Of a stretch of DNA of 64,000 nucleotides, positions 25,752 to 34,209 are shown piece after piece. Position numbers and translations under genes: made by a program. The stretch spans positions 1 to 64,000 of the forward strand of contig NZ_AQUR01000082.1 in the NCBI RefSeq assembly GCF_000372525.1. The letters are read 5' to 3'. This stretch comes from Cupriavidus neocaledonicus. Lineage in GTDB: Bacteria; Pseudomonadota; Gammaproteobacteria; Burkholderiales; Burkholderiaceae. Positions within the stretch are counted from its first letter, which is position 1. Every line of letters begins with the position of its first letter. The notes below the pieces were generated by a model. It was given only the letters and a program-made list of their open reading frames with translations, was not told the DNA's origin and made no database searches.

Positions 25752-26926
25752 CGCGCTGCCGTGCGCACCTCGCCGGTCGGCGCATCGATATCCAGCCCCA
25801 GCGCGATGCGACCGGCGTATTCCTGCTGGGCCCCGGCCTGCAGCGGGTGGAAGCGCGCGCCCTGCGCATCGCGGAAGCGCCGCTCCAGCCCGGCATCGCG
25901 ATAGAAGCCGGCGCCACCGGCCAGGTCCATCGCCGCTTCCACGGTCGCCAGCACCGCGCGCGCCGCCAGCGTGCGGGCGCTCATGATGCGGTTGGTGGTG
26001 ATCGCGCCGGGTGCCTGCCCGGCCGCGGCGGCGAACATCGCATCGAGCCCCAGCTGCGCCGCATCCGCTTCATTGCACAGGCGCCCCGCGGCCTCGACCG
26101 CATGCGCGTTCAGGCGCCGCTGGCGGGCCAGCTGCAGCGCGATCTCGCGCGCGGCCTCGGCGATGCCGACGTAGACGGCATAGATCAGCGGCAACGCGAT
26201 CATCGCCACGGTATGCATCATCGGATGCCACACGCCTTGCGGGCGGCGCGCGGCAACGGCGGTGTCGGGCACCAGCACGCCTTCGAGCATGACATCGTGC
26301 GAGCCGGTGCCGCGCATGCCCAGCGTGTGCCAGTTCGACAGCACGCGCACGCCCGGCGTCTTCATCGGCAAGGCGAAATGCAGCACGGTGGGGCCTGCCT
26401 CCGGGTCGTCATAGACCGCGCAGGTCATGAACAGGTCCGCCACCGGCGCGCCGCTGGCGAAGATCTTGCGCCCGTCGACGCGATAGCCGCCATCCACGCG
26501 CGTGGCCGTGCCGCTGCCCTGCAGCCAGTCGGAGCCGCCGCTGCCCAGCAACACCAGCTGCTCGGCGCCGACCCGCTTGAGCAGGCCCTCCACCGGCGCT
26601 TGCTGATTGCGCCAGCGCCATGCGGCCGTCGCCACCGGGTGGGTATGCATGGCAAAGGCCAGCGCGGTCGAGCCGCAGTACTTGCCCAGTTCGCGCAGCA
26701 CCGCGCCAAGCTCCTGGTGCGACAGCCCGGCGCCGCCCAGCTCCTGCGGCACCGCCGCGGCAAAGAAGCGGTGCGCGCGCAGGTCGTCATAGTTGGCGCT
26801 GACGAACTGCTCGCTCGCGTCGATCTCGGGCGCGCGGCCATCGAAGGTGCGGCCCAGCGTGGCGGCAAGGCCGATCCAGTCGGCCTGCGCGCCGGCGCTG
26901 GCATCCGCTGCGGAAAGGGTTTCCAT
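25748..26926 (-). CDS. Acyl-CoA-dehydrogenase-fold flavin-dependent monooxygenase
   Basis: A 392-aa protein with the acyl-CoA dehydrogenase fold: AAAVPQELGGAGLSHQELG in the N-terminal helical domain, WHTLGMRGTGSHDVMLEGV in the beta domain, and a C-terminal helical domain lacking the family's usual catalytic glutamate context. Pairing with a flavin reductase by a 4-base overlap indicates a class D two-component monooxygenase (as in DszC or dibenzothiophene, nitroalkane and aromatic hydroxylase systems) and not a true acyl-CoA dehydrogenase; this is an inference from context. The operon is divergent from an AraC-type regulator. Confidence 0.82.
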   Translation of the reverse strand: METLSAADASAGAQADWIGLAATLGRTFDGRAPEIDASEQFVSANYDDLRAHRFFAAAVPQELGGAGLSHQELGAVLRELGKYCGSTALAFAMHTHPVATAAWRWRNQQAPVEGLLKRVGAEQLVLLGSGGSDWLQGSGTATRVDGGYRVDGRKIFASGAPVADLFMTCAVYDDPEAGPTVLHFALPMKTPGVRVLSNWHTLGMRGTGSHDVMLEGVLVPDTAVAARRPQGVWHPMMHTVAMIALPLIYAVYVGIAEAAREIALQLARQRRLNAHAVEAAGRLCNEADAAQLGLDAMFAAAAGQAPGAITTNRIMSARTLAARAVLATVEAAMDLAGGAGFYRDAGLERRFRDAQGARFHPLQAGAQQEYAGRIALGLDIDAPTGEVRTAAR

Positions 26927-27083
26927 GGTGTTGTCTCCGTCCGGTCAGGTGGCGTGTATTGGCGTGTGCCGCGCCGTTGTACGGCCACGGGCACGGTGCT
27001 AGTATCGGAGCCCGGTCCCCTCGCCCGTATGATCGGGCGTCCGGCTTTCTTGCGCGAAACCCCGGATCTGGAGGAATGTGGCC

Positions 27084-28070
27084 ATGGATGCCTTGTCCGA
27101 CCTCTTGCGCGCCGTGCAACTGAGCGGTGCCGTGTTCCTGAACGGCGAGTTCAAATCACCGTGGTGCCTGATCAGTGAAGCCGATGCTGAATTGCGCGCC
27201 GCGTTCCTGCCGCGCGCCGACCGCGTGGTCTCGTATCACCTGATCACCGAAGGCATCTGCTGGGCGCGCCTGGTCGACGACACCGGCCCCGGGGTGCGGG
27301 TGGAAGCCGGCGAGCTGCTGGTGGTGCCGCAGGGCGAGCCGCATGTGCTCGGCAGCGACCTCCATCTGCAGCCCTTGCCTTCCGCGCCGCTGGTGTATGA
27401 CCTGCTGCGCAACAGCCCCGGCGAAGTCATGCGGGTTTCATACGGCGGCGGCGGCGAACACACGCGCATGGTCTGCGGCTTTCTCGGCTTCGACGACACC
27501 ATGGGCAATCCGCTGCTGACGTCGCTGCCGCGGCTGTTCAAGGTGGGGCTGGGCAGCGGGCTGGAATCCGCATGGCTGGCTTCGGCGCTGGCCTTCGCCA
27601 CCTCGGAGGCGGCGGAGCCGCGCGCCGGCAGCGCCACCGTGCTGGCCAAGCTGTCGGAGCTGCTCTTCGTGCAGGCGGTGCGACGCTGCATCGACACCCT
27701 GCCGGCCAATGAAAGCGGCTGGCTCGCCGCGCTGCGCGACCGCTACGTGGCGCGTGCGCTGTCGCGCATGCATGCGCGGCCGGCCTATCCGTGGACCGTC
27801 GACGAACTGGCCGGAAACGTGGGGCTGTCGCGCTCGGCGTTGGCGCAGCGCTTCACCGACCTGCTCGGCCAGCCGCCGATGCAGTACCTCGCGCACTGGC
27901 GCCTGCGCACTGCCGCGGCCGAGCTGCGCAGCGGCAACCGCTCGATCAGCGAAGTCGCCGGCGCGGTCGGCTATGACTCCGAGGCCGCCTTCAGCCGGGC
28001 CTTCAAGCGCGAATTCGGATTGCCGCCGGCCAGCTGGCGCCGCAACTGCACCGAAGCGGCGCACGCATGA
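27084..28070 (+). CDS. AraC-family regulator with cupin sensor domain
   Basis: A 328-aa regulator. Residues about 10-200 form an AraC-type cupin ligand domain of the PF12852 kind (VSYHLITEGICWARL, VVPQGEPHVLGSD); the two helix-turn-helix motifs occupy about 222-320 (WTVDELAGNVGLSRSALAQR and SISEVAGAVGYDSEAAFSRA). ATG 27084 has GGAGGA 9 bases upstream; the nearby GTG at 27078 is too close to it. It is divergent from the two-component monooxygenase genes (157-base spacer), the natural target, with an aromatic or similar inducer likely. Confidence 0.9.
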   Translation: MDALSDLLRAVQLSGAVFLNGEFKSPWCLISEADAELRAAFLPRADRVVSYHLITEGICWARLVDDTGPGVRVEAGELLVVPQGEPHVLGSDLHLQPLPSAPLVYDLLRNSPGEVMRVSYGGGGEHTRMVCGFLGFDDTMGNPLLTSLPRLFKVGLGSGLESAWLASALAFATSEAAEPRAGSATVLAKLSELLFVQAVRRCIDTLPANESGWLAALRDRYVARALSRMHARPAYPWTVDELAGNVGLSRSALAQRFTDLLGQPPMQYLAHWRLRTAAAELRSGNRSISEVAGAVGYDSEAAFSRAFKREFGLPPASWRRNCTEAAHA

Positions 28071-28103
28071 ATGAAAACGGCCCGCGCCTGGGGCACGGGC
28101 CGT
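28067..28103 (-). terminator. Intrinsic terminator of the entericidin gene
   Basis: Arms ACGGCCCG / CGGGCCGT with an 11-base loop (28077-28103); reading on the reverse strand the stem runs into TTTTCATTCAT. It lies about 30 bases after the entericidin stop and abuts the end of the AraC gene. Confidence 0.72.
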
Positions 28104-28131
28104 CGACTGGCCACTGGTGGCCGCCAGTGGC

Positions 28132-28275
28132 TTACATCTTCTGCTTGGTGCTTTCCGCCGCGCCCTGCACCTTCTCGCCGCCGCGCTCGATATCCTTGCC
28201 GGCGCCGGCCATGGTGTTGCAACCCGTGACCAGCAGCATGCCGGCGAGGGCAAACAGTGCGTATAGCTTTCTCAT
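28132..28275 (-). CDS. Entericidin A/B-family small lipoprotein
   Basis: A 47-aa lipoprotein: MRKLYALFALAGMLLVTGC with the lipobox cysteine at 19, then NTMAGAGKDIERGGEKVQGA, the entericidin signature. Entericidins are outer or inner membrane lipoproteins linked to stress and stationary-phase lysis in enterics; in betaproteobacteria the role is not established. AAGGAG lies 7 bases before the ATG and an intrinsic terminator follows, so it is a single-gene unit. A GTAGGAC element sits about 130 bases upstream. Confidence 0.9.
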   Translation of the reverse strand: MRKLYALFALAGMLLVTGCNTMAGAGKDIERGGEKVQGAAESTKQKM

Positions 28276-28402
28276 GATGATCTCCTTGCTTCGTGTGGAT
28301 GCGGCATGCGCCGCCAGGATGGAAGAGCTCGGAATAGCTTGACCGGGCAGCCTGTTGCCCAACCGGCAATTGGATCGTAGCAATCCGTGGCGGTACGAAA
28401 AG

Positions 28403-28419
28403 TCGGGATTCGTCCTACC
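28403..28419 (-). promoter_or_regulatory. GTAGGA-type element upstream of entericidin
   Basis: Reverse-strand GGTAGGACGAATCCCGA. A similar sequence, TGTAGGACTGCGACCGAT, lies at 28511-28528 before the DUF2188 gene, and a TGTAGGA core at 44320-44326 before the second DUF2188-like gene. The shared core suggests a common regulator or sigma factor for small stress genes; this is an inference from three sites. Confidence 0.3.
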
Positions 28420-28510
28420 GCGATGTCAGCAGAACGCGCGACATGCCACGCCGGCATCCGCACTACGGCGGTGCCGACCCCCCGGCCTGCCGGCTGGTCC
28501 CGAATATGCT

Positions 28511-28528
28511 TGTAGGACTGCGACCGAT
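28511..28528 (+). promoter_or_regulatory. GTAGGA-type element upstream of DUF2188 gene
   Basis: TGTAGGACTGCGACCGAT, 63 bases before the ATG at 28591. See the related elements at 28403-28419 and 44320-44326. It could be part of a promoter or an operator; no classic -35/-10 pair is evident alongside it. Confidence 0.3.
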
Positions 28529-28590
28529 AGCCCGCGGCCGCGGGATCCCTTAAAAACCCAATGTCACTGCCAGCCATCACGGAGAACACC

Positions 28591-28863
28591 ATGACGTCAC
28601 GCAGCATCCATGTGCTTCCCGCCACGACCGGCGAATCCGGGTACGCCAGCGACGGGGAATGGGCGCTTACCATCGAGGGCCTGGAAAGCGGCCCCGACGA
28701 CGCGGCACTGCACTTCCCGACGCAGGAAGCCGCCATTGCCGCCGGCTGGATGCGTGCCCGCGAGGACGGCGTGTCGCTGTGCATCCATGGCCGCGACGGC
28801 CTGGTGCGCGAACGCAAGATCTACTGCCGCGACGGTCGCGGCAATTCCGGCCTCGGCCGCTAG
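28591..28863 (+). CDS. DUF2188-like small protein
   Basis: A 90-aa soluble protein. WALTIEGLESGPDDAALHFP, TQEAAIAAGWMRAREDG and LCIHGRDGLVRERKIYCRDG follow the DUF2188 pattern (a small alpha/beta domain whose conserved end is hx-IHG-xDG-x-I/V). Function of the family is unknown; members often sit among stress-response genes. ATG 28591 has GGAGA 5-6 bases upstream, which is why the longer frame to 28561 was not used. A relative is encoded at 44027-44230. Confidence 0.75.
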   Translation: MTSRSIHVLPATTGESGYASDGEWALTIEGLESGPDDAALHFPTQEAAIAAGWMRAREDGVSLCIHGRDGLVRERKIYCRDGRGNSGLGR

Positions 28864-29072
28864 CGCCATCCCGGCTGGCCGGCCCGCCGCGGCGCCGCTG
28901 CCTCGCCGTCATTGCCTTGCGTGCCCGCTGACACAGCGGGCCGCAACCGATCATTGCGCCGGATGCATTGAGTCGCATCAAAATACCGCGCATCTTCTGC
29001 TGAAAACACCGGGTCCACCGCCAATACTGGAGTCAGGCCACAGGCCGACGACCAGGACAACCGAGACCCGTC

Positions 29073-29270
29073 ATGCGTTTTCTGCTCCGATACCGTCCGC
29101 TGGACATCTATCCCGACCCGCTCGACGCCAGGGTGGCGGAACTGCACGAGCTTGCCGAAGACATCCAGGATCGCCACGCCCGCAAGTGGCGCCGGCATGG
29201 CTCCATGCTGACCCGGCATGACGGCGCGCCGCCCGGGTTTCCCACCGGCGACCCGAAAACGCGGCACTGA
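29073..29270 (+). CDS. Small hypothetical protein (65 aa)
   Basis: Starts MRFLLRYRPLDIYPDPLDAR; highly charged, with an Arg/His-rich C-terminal half and no membrane segment. A weak GAGAC ribosome site precedes the ATG. It lies among other short genes between DUF2188 and phospholipase D genes. I do not recognise it; it could be spurious, but codon use matches its neighbours. Confidence 0.45.
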   Translation: MRFLLRYRPLDIYPDPLDARVAELHELAEDIQDRHARKWRRHGSMLTRHDGAPPGFPTGDPKTRH

Positions 29271-29424
29271 TGCGCCAAGGCGCGGACCTCGCCGCCATTG
29301 CAGGAATGTGAACAAGTGTCATATCGGGTTGGCAAGACCATGACCCCTGCTGAAGAATGGTTATACGCAGGCAAGCGACCCGATCGGCGGGTTCGCTGCC
29401 GCACCATTTTTCTGACGCAGCGAC

Positions 29425-29763
29425 ATGAATCGAACCACCCGGGAATGCGTGATGGCGTTGATTGCCAGCCTCCGTGCCAACGGGCCCATGCCCCGGCACC
29501 GGCTCGCCACCGCCAGCCGTCTGAGCGCCGCCGAGCTGACCCGCGCGCTCAAATCCGCCCGCCAGATGGGCGTCGTGGCCTATGAAGGCGAGCCCGAGTT
29601 GCCGCCCGAGGCCGATACCCTGCTCTTGCTAACCGGCCGGCCCCTGCCGCCACCGCGGCGCGTCACCCCCGCACCGCGCGAGAACATCCCGCGTTTCGAG
29701 CCGCTGCTGGACGTCTGGGGCATCTCCCGCCCCGCCACGCTGCGGCGCGGCCACGCTTCCTGA
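29425..29763 (+). CDS. Small hypothetical protein with winged-helix-like N-terminus (112 aa)
   Basis: Residues 1-55 (MNRTTRECVMALIASLRANG and RHRLATASRLSAAELTRALK) read like a winged helix-turn-helix: three helices with a recognition helix near ALKSARQMGVV. The rest is Pro/Arg-rich and probably disordered, with an aromatic patch (FEPLLDVWGI) near the C-terminus. It may be a small DNA-binding protein, which is an inference from the pattern only. It stands alone upstream of the phospholipase D gene (174-base gap). Confidence 0.55.
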   Translation: MNRTTRECVMALIASLRANGPMPRHRLATASRLSAAELTRALKSARQMGVVAYEGEPELPPEADTLLLLTGRPLPPPRRVTPAPRENIPRFEPLLDVWGISRPATLRRGHAS

Positions 29764-29937
29764 CCACGCTCCGGCGCCCGCGGCACGCCGGCGCGGCCGC
29801 GTGCCGTTCTTACAAAGGCCGGTAAGGCGCACACGCAAAAGCCGCGCCCGGCGCGGCGCCAGCGGGCGCTTGCGCAGGGTACGGAACTTGCGCGCGACGC
29901 TTCAGGCTATGGCTTTCGCTTCCCCTGAGCGTACGCA

Positions 29938-32229
29938 ATGAGGCAATACAACGCGCCCGGCACCACGGCGTCCCCAGCGGCCCCGCCGGCGCCACCACCG
30001 CATGATTCCACCTCGCCGCCCGGCTTCCAGCTCGAGCCCGGGCGCAACTGCTGGCGCGTCGAGCGTTGCCGGCGCTTTGCCATGCTGGTCGACGCCGACG
30101 CCTATTTCCGCGCGCTGCGCGAGGCGCTGCCGCGGGCCGAGCACACCATCTTCATCCTGGGCTGGGACATCGACAGCCGCATGGAACTGGTCCCCGCGGG
30201 CGCGCAGGATGGCCTGCCGCCCGGGCTGCGCGACTTTCTGTGCGCGCTGGCCGACCGTCGCCCCAACCTGCGCATCTACATCCTGAGCTGGGACTACGCC
30301 ATGGTGATGGCGATGGAGCGCGAATGGCTGCCCTCGGCCAGCGCGCACTGGCAGGCGCACCGGCATCTGTCGTTCCTGCTGGACGGCAATCATCCGCCCG
30401 GCGCATCGCATCACCAGAAGGTGGTGGTGCTCGACAACAAGGTCGCTTTCGTCGGCGGGCTGGACCTGACGCTGCGCCGCTGGGACGACAACCAGCACGC
30501 GCCCGGCGCGCCGCTGCGCATGGCCGAGGGCCGGCCCTACCCGCCCTTCCATGACGTGCAGTGCGCGCTCGACGGCGACGCGGCCGCGGCGCTCGGCAAG
30601 CTGTGCGCGCAGCGCTGGCTGCGCGCGAGCGGCAGCCAGCCGCGGCCGGTGGCGGCAACCTCGTCGGATCCGTGGCCGCCGAGCCTGGCGCCCGAGCTGA
30701 CCGATGTGCGCGTGGGCATCGCCCGCACCATGCCGATGTACGAGGACGAACCCGGCGTCAGCGAAATCCGCATGCTGCTGCGCGATGCCATCGCCTCGGC
30801 CCGGCACAGCATCTACATGGAGAACCAGTACTTCAGCTCCGGCGAGATCGCCAAGGCGCTGGCCGCGCGGCTGGGGCACGAGGACGGCCCGGACATCGTG
30901 CTGGTGTCGCGCCGCAACGAGAGCGGCTGGCTCGAGGCGCACAGCATGGGCGTGCTGCGCGCACGCCTGTACCGGCAGCTGCGCGCGGCCGACCGCTTCG
31001 ATCGCTTCCGCCTGTACTGCCCGACCATTCCCGGCCTGATGCCCGACTGCGTCAATGTCCACAGCAAGGTCACGGTGATCGACGACGACTTCCTCACCAT
31101 CGGTTCCTCCAACCTCAGCAACCGCTCGCTCGGGCTGGACACCGAGTGCAATATCGTGGTGGTCTCCGGCGGCGAGCCGCGCATCCAGGCTGCCATCGCA
31201 GCGATGCGCGCGCGGCTGCTGGGCGAACACCTGGCGGTGTCGCCCGAAGCGTTACAGGCCGAGGTGGCGGCCACGCGCAGCGTGCTTGGCGCGATCCGGA
31301 ACCTGCAGCGCAGCGACGGCCGCTCGCTGGAAGACTATGTGCCGCCGCTGCCCGACGATGTCGATGCCGCCTCGCCGGCCGCCAACCTGCTGGACCCGAT
31401 CGAGCCGATCGACAGCGACCAGGTGCTGGCCGAGTTCGTCAGCCACGAGGCGCGCCCGCGCGTGCTCGGGCGCGTCGGGGCGATGGTGGTGCTGGCGCTG
31501 TTGATGGCGGGACTGGCCTTTGCATGGCGCTATACCCCGCTGCGCGAATGGGCGGATTTCCGCGCGCTGCTGGGCGCGATCGAGCGCGTCGACCGGATGC
31601 CGCTGGCGCCGCTGGCGATGATGGGGGTCTATCTGGCCGGCGCGGTAATGATGCTGCCGGTGACGCTGCTGATCCTGGTCACGGTGGTGGTGTTCGGCCC
31701 GCTCTACGGCGCGGTGCTGGCCCTGTGCGGCACGGTGCTGAGCACCGGCGCGGGCTACCTGGCCGGGCGGCTGCTGGGGCGCAACGCGGTGCGACGCTTC
31801 GGCGGCCGGCGGCTCAACCGCGTCAGCCACCAGTTAGGCAAGCACGGCATCGTCGCCATGGTGGTGCTGCGGCTGGTGCCGCTCGCACCGTTCTCGCTGG
31901 TCAACCTGGTGGTGGGTGCCTCGCGCATCAGCCTGCGCGATTGCCTGATCGGCACCGCGCTGGGGATGTTGCCGGGCATCGTGGTCAGCGCCCTGCTGGT
32001 GGACCGGGTCGCCGCGGCGGCGCGCGCCCCTGGGCTGTTTACCTTTTTGCTGCTGGCCCTGGTGCTGCTGGTGCCCGCCTCGCTGCTGCTGGTGCTGCGT
32101 CGGCGCCGGCGCAATGCGGCGCGGCCGCGCCGCGGCCGCCACGTCGCTCCGCCTGGCGCCGGCTCGCGTTTGTCGCGGCTGGCTAGGATGGCCGGAGAGC
32201 GTCCTGAAGCTCAGGGCTGGCGGCGGTAG
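29938..32229 (+). CDS. Phospholipase D / VTT-domain membrane fusion protein
   Basis: A 763-aa fusion. Residues about 35-430 are a two-HKD phospholipase D domain: HHQKVVVLDNKVAFVGG from about 157 and HSKVTVIDDDFLTIGSSN from about 374, both complete catalytic motifs. After a linker and a membrane segment near 515, residues about 540-700 are a VTT (SNARE-associated/DedA-like) domain with LVPLAPFSLVNLVVGASRIS, and a basic tail ends the protein. It would hydrolyse or transfer phospholipid headgroups at the inner membrane, and the VTT part may move lipid. Its 3' end overlaps the convergent DUF1579 gene by 19 bases. Confidence 0.9.
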   Translation: MRQYNAPGTTASPAAPPAPPPHDSTSPPGFQLEPGRNCWRVERCRRFAMLVDADAYFRALREALPRAEHTIFILGWDIDSRMELVPAGAQDGLPPGLRDFLCALADRRPNLRIYILSWDYAMVMAMEREWLPSASAHWQAHRHLSFLLDGNHPPGASHHQKVVVLDNKVAFVGGLDLTLRRWDDNQHAPGAPLRMAEGRPYPPFHDVQCALDGDAAAALGKLCAQRWLRASGSQPRPVAATSSDPWPPSLAPELTDVRVGIARTMPMYEDEPGVSEIRMLLRDAIASARHSIYMENQYFSSGEIAKALAARLGHEDGPDIVLVSRRNESGWLEAHSMGVLRARLYRQLRAADRFDRFRLYCPTIPGLMPDCVNVHSKVTVIDDDFLTIGSSNLSNRSLGLDTECNIVVVSGGEPRIQAAIAAMRARLLGEHLAVSPEALQAEVAATRSVLGAIRNLQRSDGRSLEDYVPPLPDDVDAASPAANLLDPIEPIDSDQVLAEFVSHEARPRVLGRVGAMVVLALLMAGLAFAWRYTPLREWADFRALLGAIERVDRMPLAPLAMMGVYLAGAVMMLPVTLLILVTVVVFGPLYGAVLALCGTVLSTGAGYLAGRLLGRNAVRRFGGRRLNRVSHQLGKHGIVAMVVLRLVPLAPFSLVNLVVGASRISLRDCLIGTALGMLPGIVVSALLVDRVAAAARAPGLFTFLLLALVLLVPASLLLVLRRRRRNAARPRRGRHVAPPGAGSRLSRLARMAGERPEAQGWRR

Positions 32230-32693
32230 GTGGCCTTCACGATCTGCGTCCACTCGCCGTTTTCGCCCTGCATGTACGAAGTCAGTTCGCGATGGTCGTC
32301 GTCGCGGAACGTGATCACGTCGCGGTACTGCACCATGCGGCCGTTGCCGGAGCAGTCCGGCCCTTCGGCGCGCAGCGTCAGCTGCTGCCCGCCCGCGTCG
32401 AGGTCGCCTTCATATACCCACAGGTGGGTCATCATCGAGCCGATAAAGGTGCCGACAAAGTGCTTGCGCGCCGGGTCATAACCCAGCGTCATGACGGTCG
32501 AGGCCGGGCCGCAGCCGGGCATGTCGCCCTGGGCCACGCACTGCACCCAGATGTCGCCGATGGCGCTTACCCGTTCCGGGATTTCCCACTTCTGCACCGG
32601 CTGGTCCGGCCCCATCACGGCCTCGCCCTGGGCGATCCAGTTGCCGATCAGACGTTGCAGCCAGCGATGCTCCTTGTGTGCTTCGATTTGCAT
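32211..32693 (-). CDS. DUF1579-family protein
   Basis: A 160-aa protein without a signal peptide. HRWLQRLIGNWIAQGEAVMG, GDIWVQCVAQGDMPG, MTLGYDPARKHFVGTFIGSM and MTHLWVYEGDLDAGGQQLTL follow the DUF1579 pattern, a lipocalin-like beta-barrel of unknown function. Start MQIEAHKEHRW at 32693. A striking inverted repeat lies about 78-124 bases upstream. It is convergent with and overlaps the phospholipase D gene. Confidence 0.85.
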   Translation of the reverse strand: MQIEAHKEHRWLQRLIGNWIAQGEAVMGPDQPVQKWEIPERVSAIGDIWVQCVAQGDMPGCGPASTVMTLGYDPARKHFVGTFIGSMMTHLWVYEGDLDAGGQQLTLRAEGPDCSGNGRMVQYRDVITFRDDDHRELTSYMQGENGEWTQIVKATYRRQP

Positions 32694-32770
32694 TTTCGGT
32701 CTCCGGTGCGTGGGTACGGCCGCGGGTCCGGCCCGACCAGGGCCGCGTGCGACGATTGCGGCGAGCATTT

Positions 32771-32817
32771 GTGGATGCTGTACACATAGACTAGCAAACG
32801 AAATGTACAGTGTCCAC
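32771..32817. promoter_or_regulatory. Interrupted palindrome upstream of DUF1579 (candidate operator)
   Basis: Arms GTGGATGCTGTACA (32771-32784) and, inverted, TGTACAGTGTCCAC (32804-32817) match at 12 of 14 positions (GTGGA-NN-CTGTACA) around a 19-base spacer. The half-site resembles TetR-type operators, but no TetR gene is nearby. The only gene starting downstream is DUF1579. Confidence 0.55.
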
Positions 32818-32858
32818 ATTAAATTGCAACAGCCGGCACAGAGGGAAGCCAGGCCTGG

Positions 32859-33212
32859 CTACCGCGGCAGCCGCAGCTTGGGCACGGCAAAGCGGTTGCC
32901 CTGCGCGCGGCGAACGTCGCACTGGACCTTGGCTTCGCGCACGGCGCCGTCCTGGGCCAGGTATTCGACATCGGCCACCACGCTGTAGTTGTCCTTGTCG
33001 ATCTGGCGCGCGGTGGCGGCCACCCACTTGAAGCTGCCGGGGTTGGGCAACGCCGCCTTGACCGCGTGCTTGCAGGCGGCCTCGGGCGCGCCCTCCTTGC
33101 CGGGCGGCCGCGATGCATCCTGCCGGGCGGCGGCCAGCGCGGCCGGCACGCCCGCCGACAGCGCTACCGTCAGCGCGGTGGAGAGCAAACGTGGGGAAAG
33201 CGGCGAGAACAT
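32859..33212 (-). CDS. Small exported protein of unknown function (117 aa)
   Basis: An N-terminal signal peptide (RLLSTALTVALSAGVPAALA, cleaved near AARQ) is followed by a mature domain with KHAVKAALPNPGSFKWVAAT and VVADVEYLAQDGAVREAKVQ, then CDVRRAQGNRFAVPKLRLP. The two cysteines could form a disulfide. The pattern resembles small periplasmic proteins with an ALPNPGSF-type motif seen in proteobacteria, function unknown. AGGAG is 8 bases before the ATG at 33212. It is transcribed away from the GntR gene in the same direction (112 bases downstream of its stop). Confidence 0.7.
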   Translation of the reverse strand: MFSPLSPRLLSTALTVALSAGVPAALAAARQDASRPPGKEGAPEAACKHAVKAALPNPGSFKWVAATARQIDKDNYSVVADVEYLAQDGAVREAKVQCDVRRAQGNRFAVPKLRLPR

Positions 33213-33324
33213 CCTGGACTCCTGCAACGGGGCGGCGCCAGACCGCACCTTCAGGCGCCGGCGCCGATGCAGTTCAGGCCGCGACGCGCGGGCAAAAGTT
33301 CCCTTGCCGCCACAGCCAGCGGCC

Positions 33325-34062
33325 CTAACGCCGCACGCAGGCCTTGTAGGTGAACTTGTCGCCGCGGAACATGAATTCCGAAAACGCCAGCGGCCGGTCG
33401 TCGATATCGTGGGGCGTGAAGCGGATACGCAGCAGCGGCTCGCCCGGCTCGACCTTGAGCCGGCGCGCGGCTTCCGCGGTGGCGGGGATCGCCGCGCTTT
33501 CCGTGTGCAGGTACTTGAGGCGATAGCCCAGCCGGGCCTCCACGATCATCAGCGCGTCATTGTTTTCCAGGTCGTGCTCGAGGATGGCGCGCATCAGCGC
33601 TTCGGGCGCCATGGTCACGCCGACCGCCACCGGCGTGCCGGCCACGGACTTGAGCGTGGTCACGCTCAGCAGCTTGCTGCCGGGCGGTACGCGCAGCGCA
33701 TCGGCGGCGATAGCCGGCGCGGTGATCAGCCGCGTCGACAGCAGCCTGCCGTGCGCTTCGTGGCCACGGGCGCGCATGTAGTCATAGAAGCCGGTCAGCG
33801 GTCCCAGGTCTGCCTGCCCCGCCGGGCGGCTGACGAAGCTGCCCTTGCCGTGGACCGTTTCGATCAGCCCCTCCGCCAGCAGCGACGCCAACGACTGGCG
33901 CACGGTGATGCGGCTGACGCCGAACTCCGCCATCAGTTCGGCCTCCGACGGCAGCTTGATGCCCGGTGTCCATTCGTTGTTGACGATGCGCTGGCGCAGC
34001 GCGCCTTCGATCTGCTTGAAGCGGGGCAATGAGCTGGTTGTCACGAGATTCGGCGGATTCAT
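33325..34062 (-). CDS. GntR-family regulator, HutC subfamily (UTRA domain)
   Basis: A 245-aa regulator. Residues about 12-80 form the winged helix (EWTPGIKLPSEAELMAEFGV, SRITVRQSLASL), and the rest is a UTRA effector domain of the chorismate-lyase fold (GEPLLRIRFTPHDIDDRPLA). It is divergent from the CoA-ligase operon across a spacer with a perfect palindrome, and is the expected repressor of that operon. Start is uncertain: MNPPNLVTTS at 34062 or the ATG at 34083; neither has a clear ribosome site. Confidence 0.88.
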   Translation of the reverse strand: MNPPNLVTTSSLPRFKQIEGALRQRIVNNEWTPGIKLPSEAELMAEFGVSRITVRQSLASLLAEGLIETVHGKGSFVSRPAGQADLGPLTGFYDYMRARGHEAHGRLLSTRLITAPAIAADALRVPPGSKLLSVTTLKSVAGTPVAVGVTMAPEALMRAILEHDLENNDALMIVEARLGYRLKYLHTESAAIPATAEAARRLKVEPGEPLLRIRFTPHDIDDRPLAFSEFMFRGDKFTYKACVRR

Positions 34063-34090
34063 GGGGACGGCCCATGCGGGCATCTACTTA

Positions 34091-34125
34091 TCATAACAAC
34101 GTTGACTCATCATAACATGTTATGA
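34091..34125. promoter_or_regulatory. GntR (HutC-type) operator pair
   Basis: TCATAACATGTTATGA (34110-34125) is a perfect 16-bp palindrome; a second half-site TCATAACA lies at 34091-34098, 19 bases away in the same orientation. The position between gntR and the CoA-ligase operon, about 85 bases before the operon's ATG, fits a repressor site controlling both directions. Confidence 0.7.
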
Positions 34126-34209
34126 CAACATCGGCCGGCATCATCCATGACAAGACCAGCGGCGCCGGCCCGGCCCTTACGTGACGGCGCACGCATACGG
34201 AGACAACCG

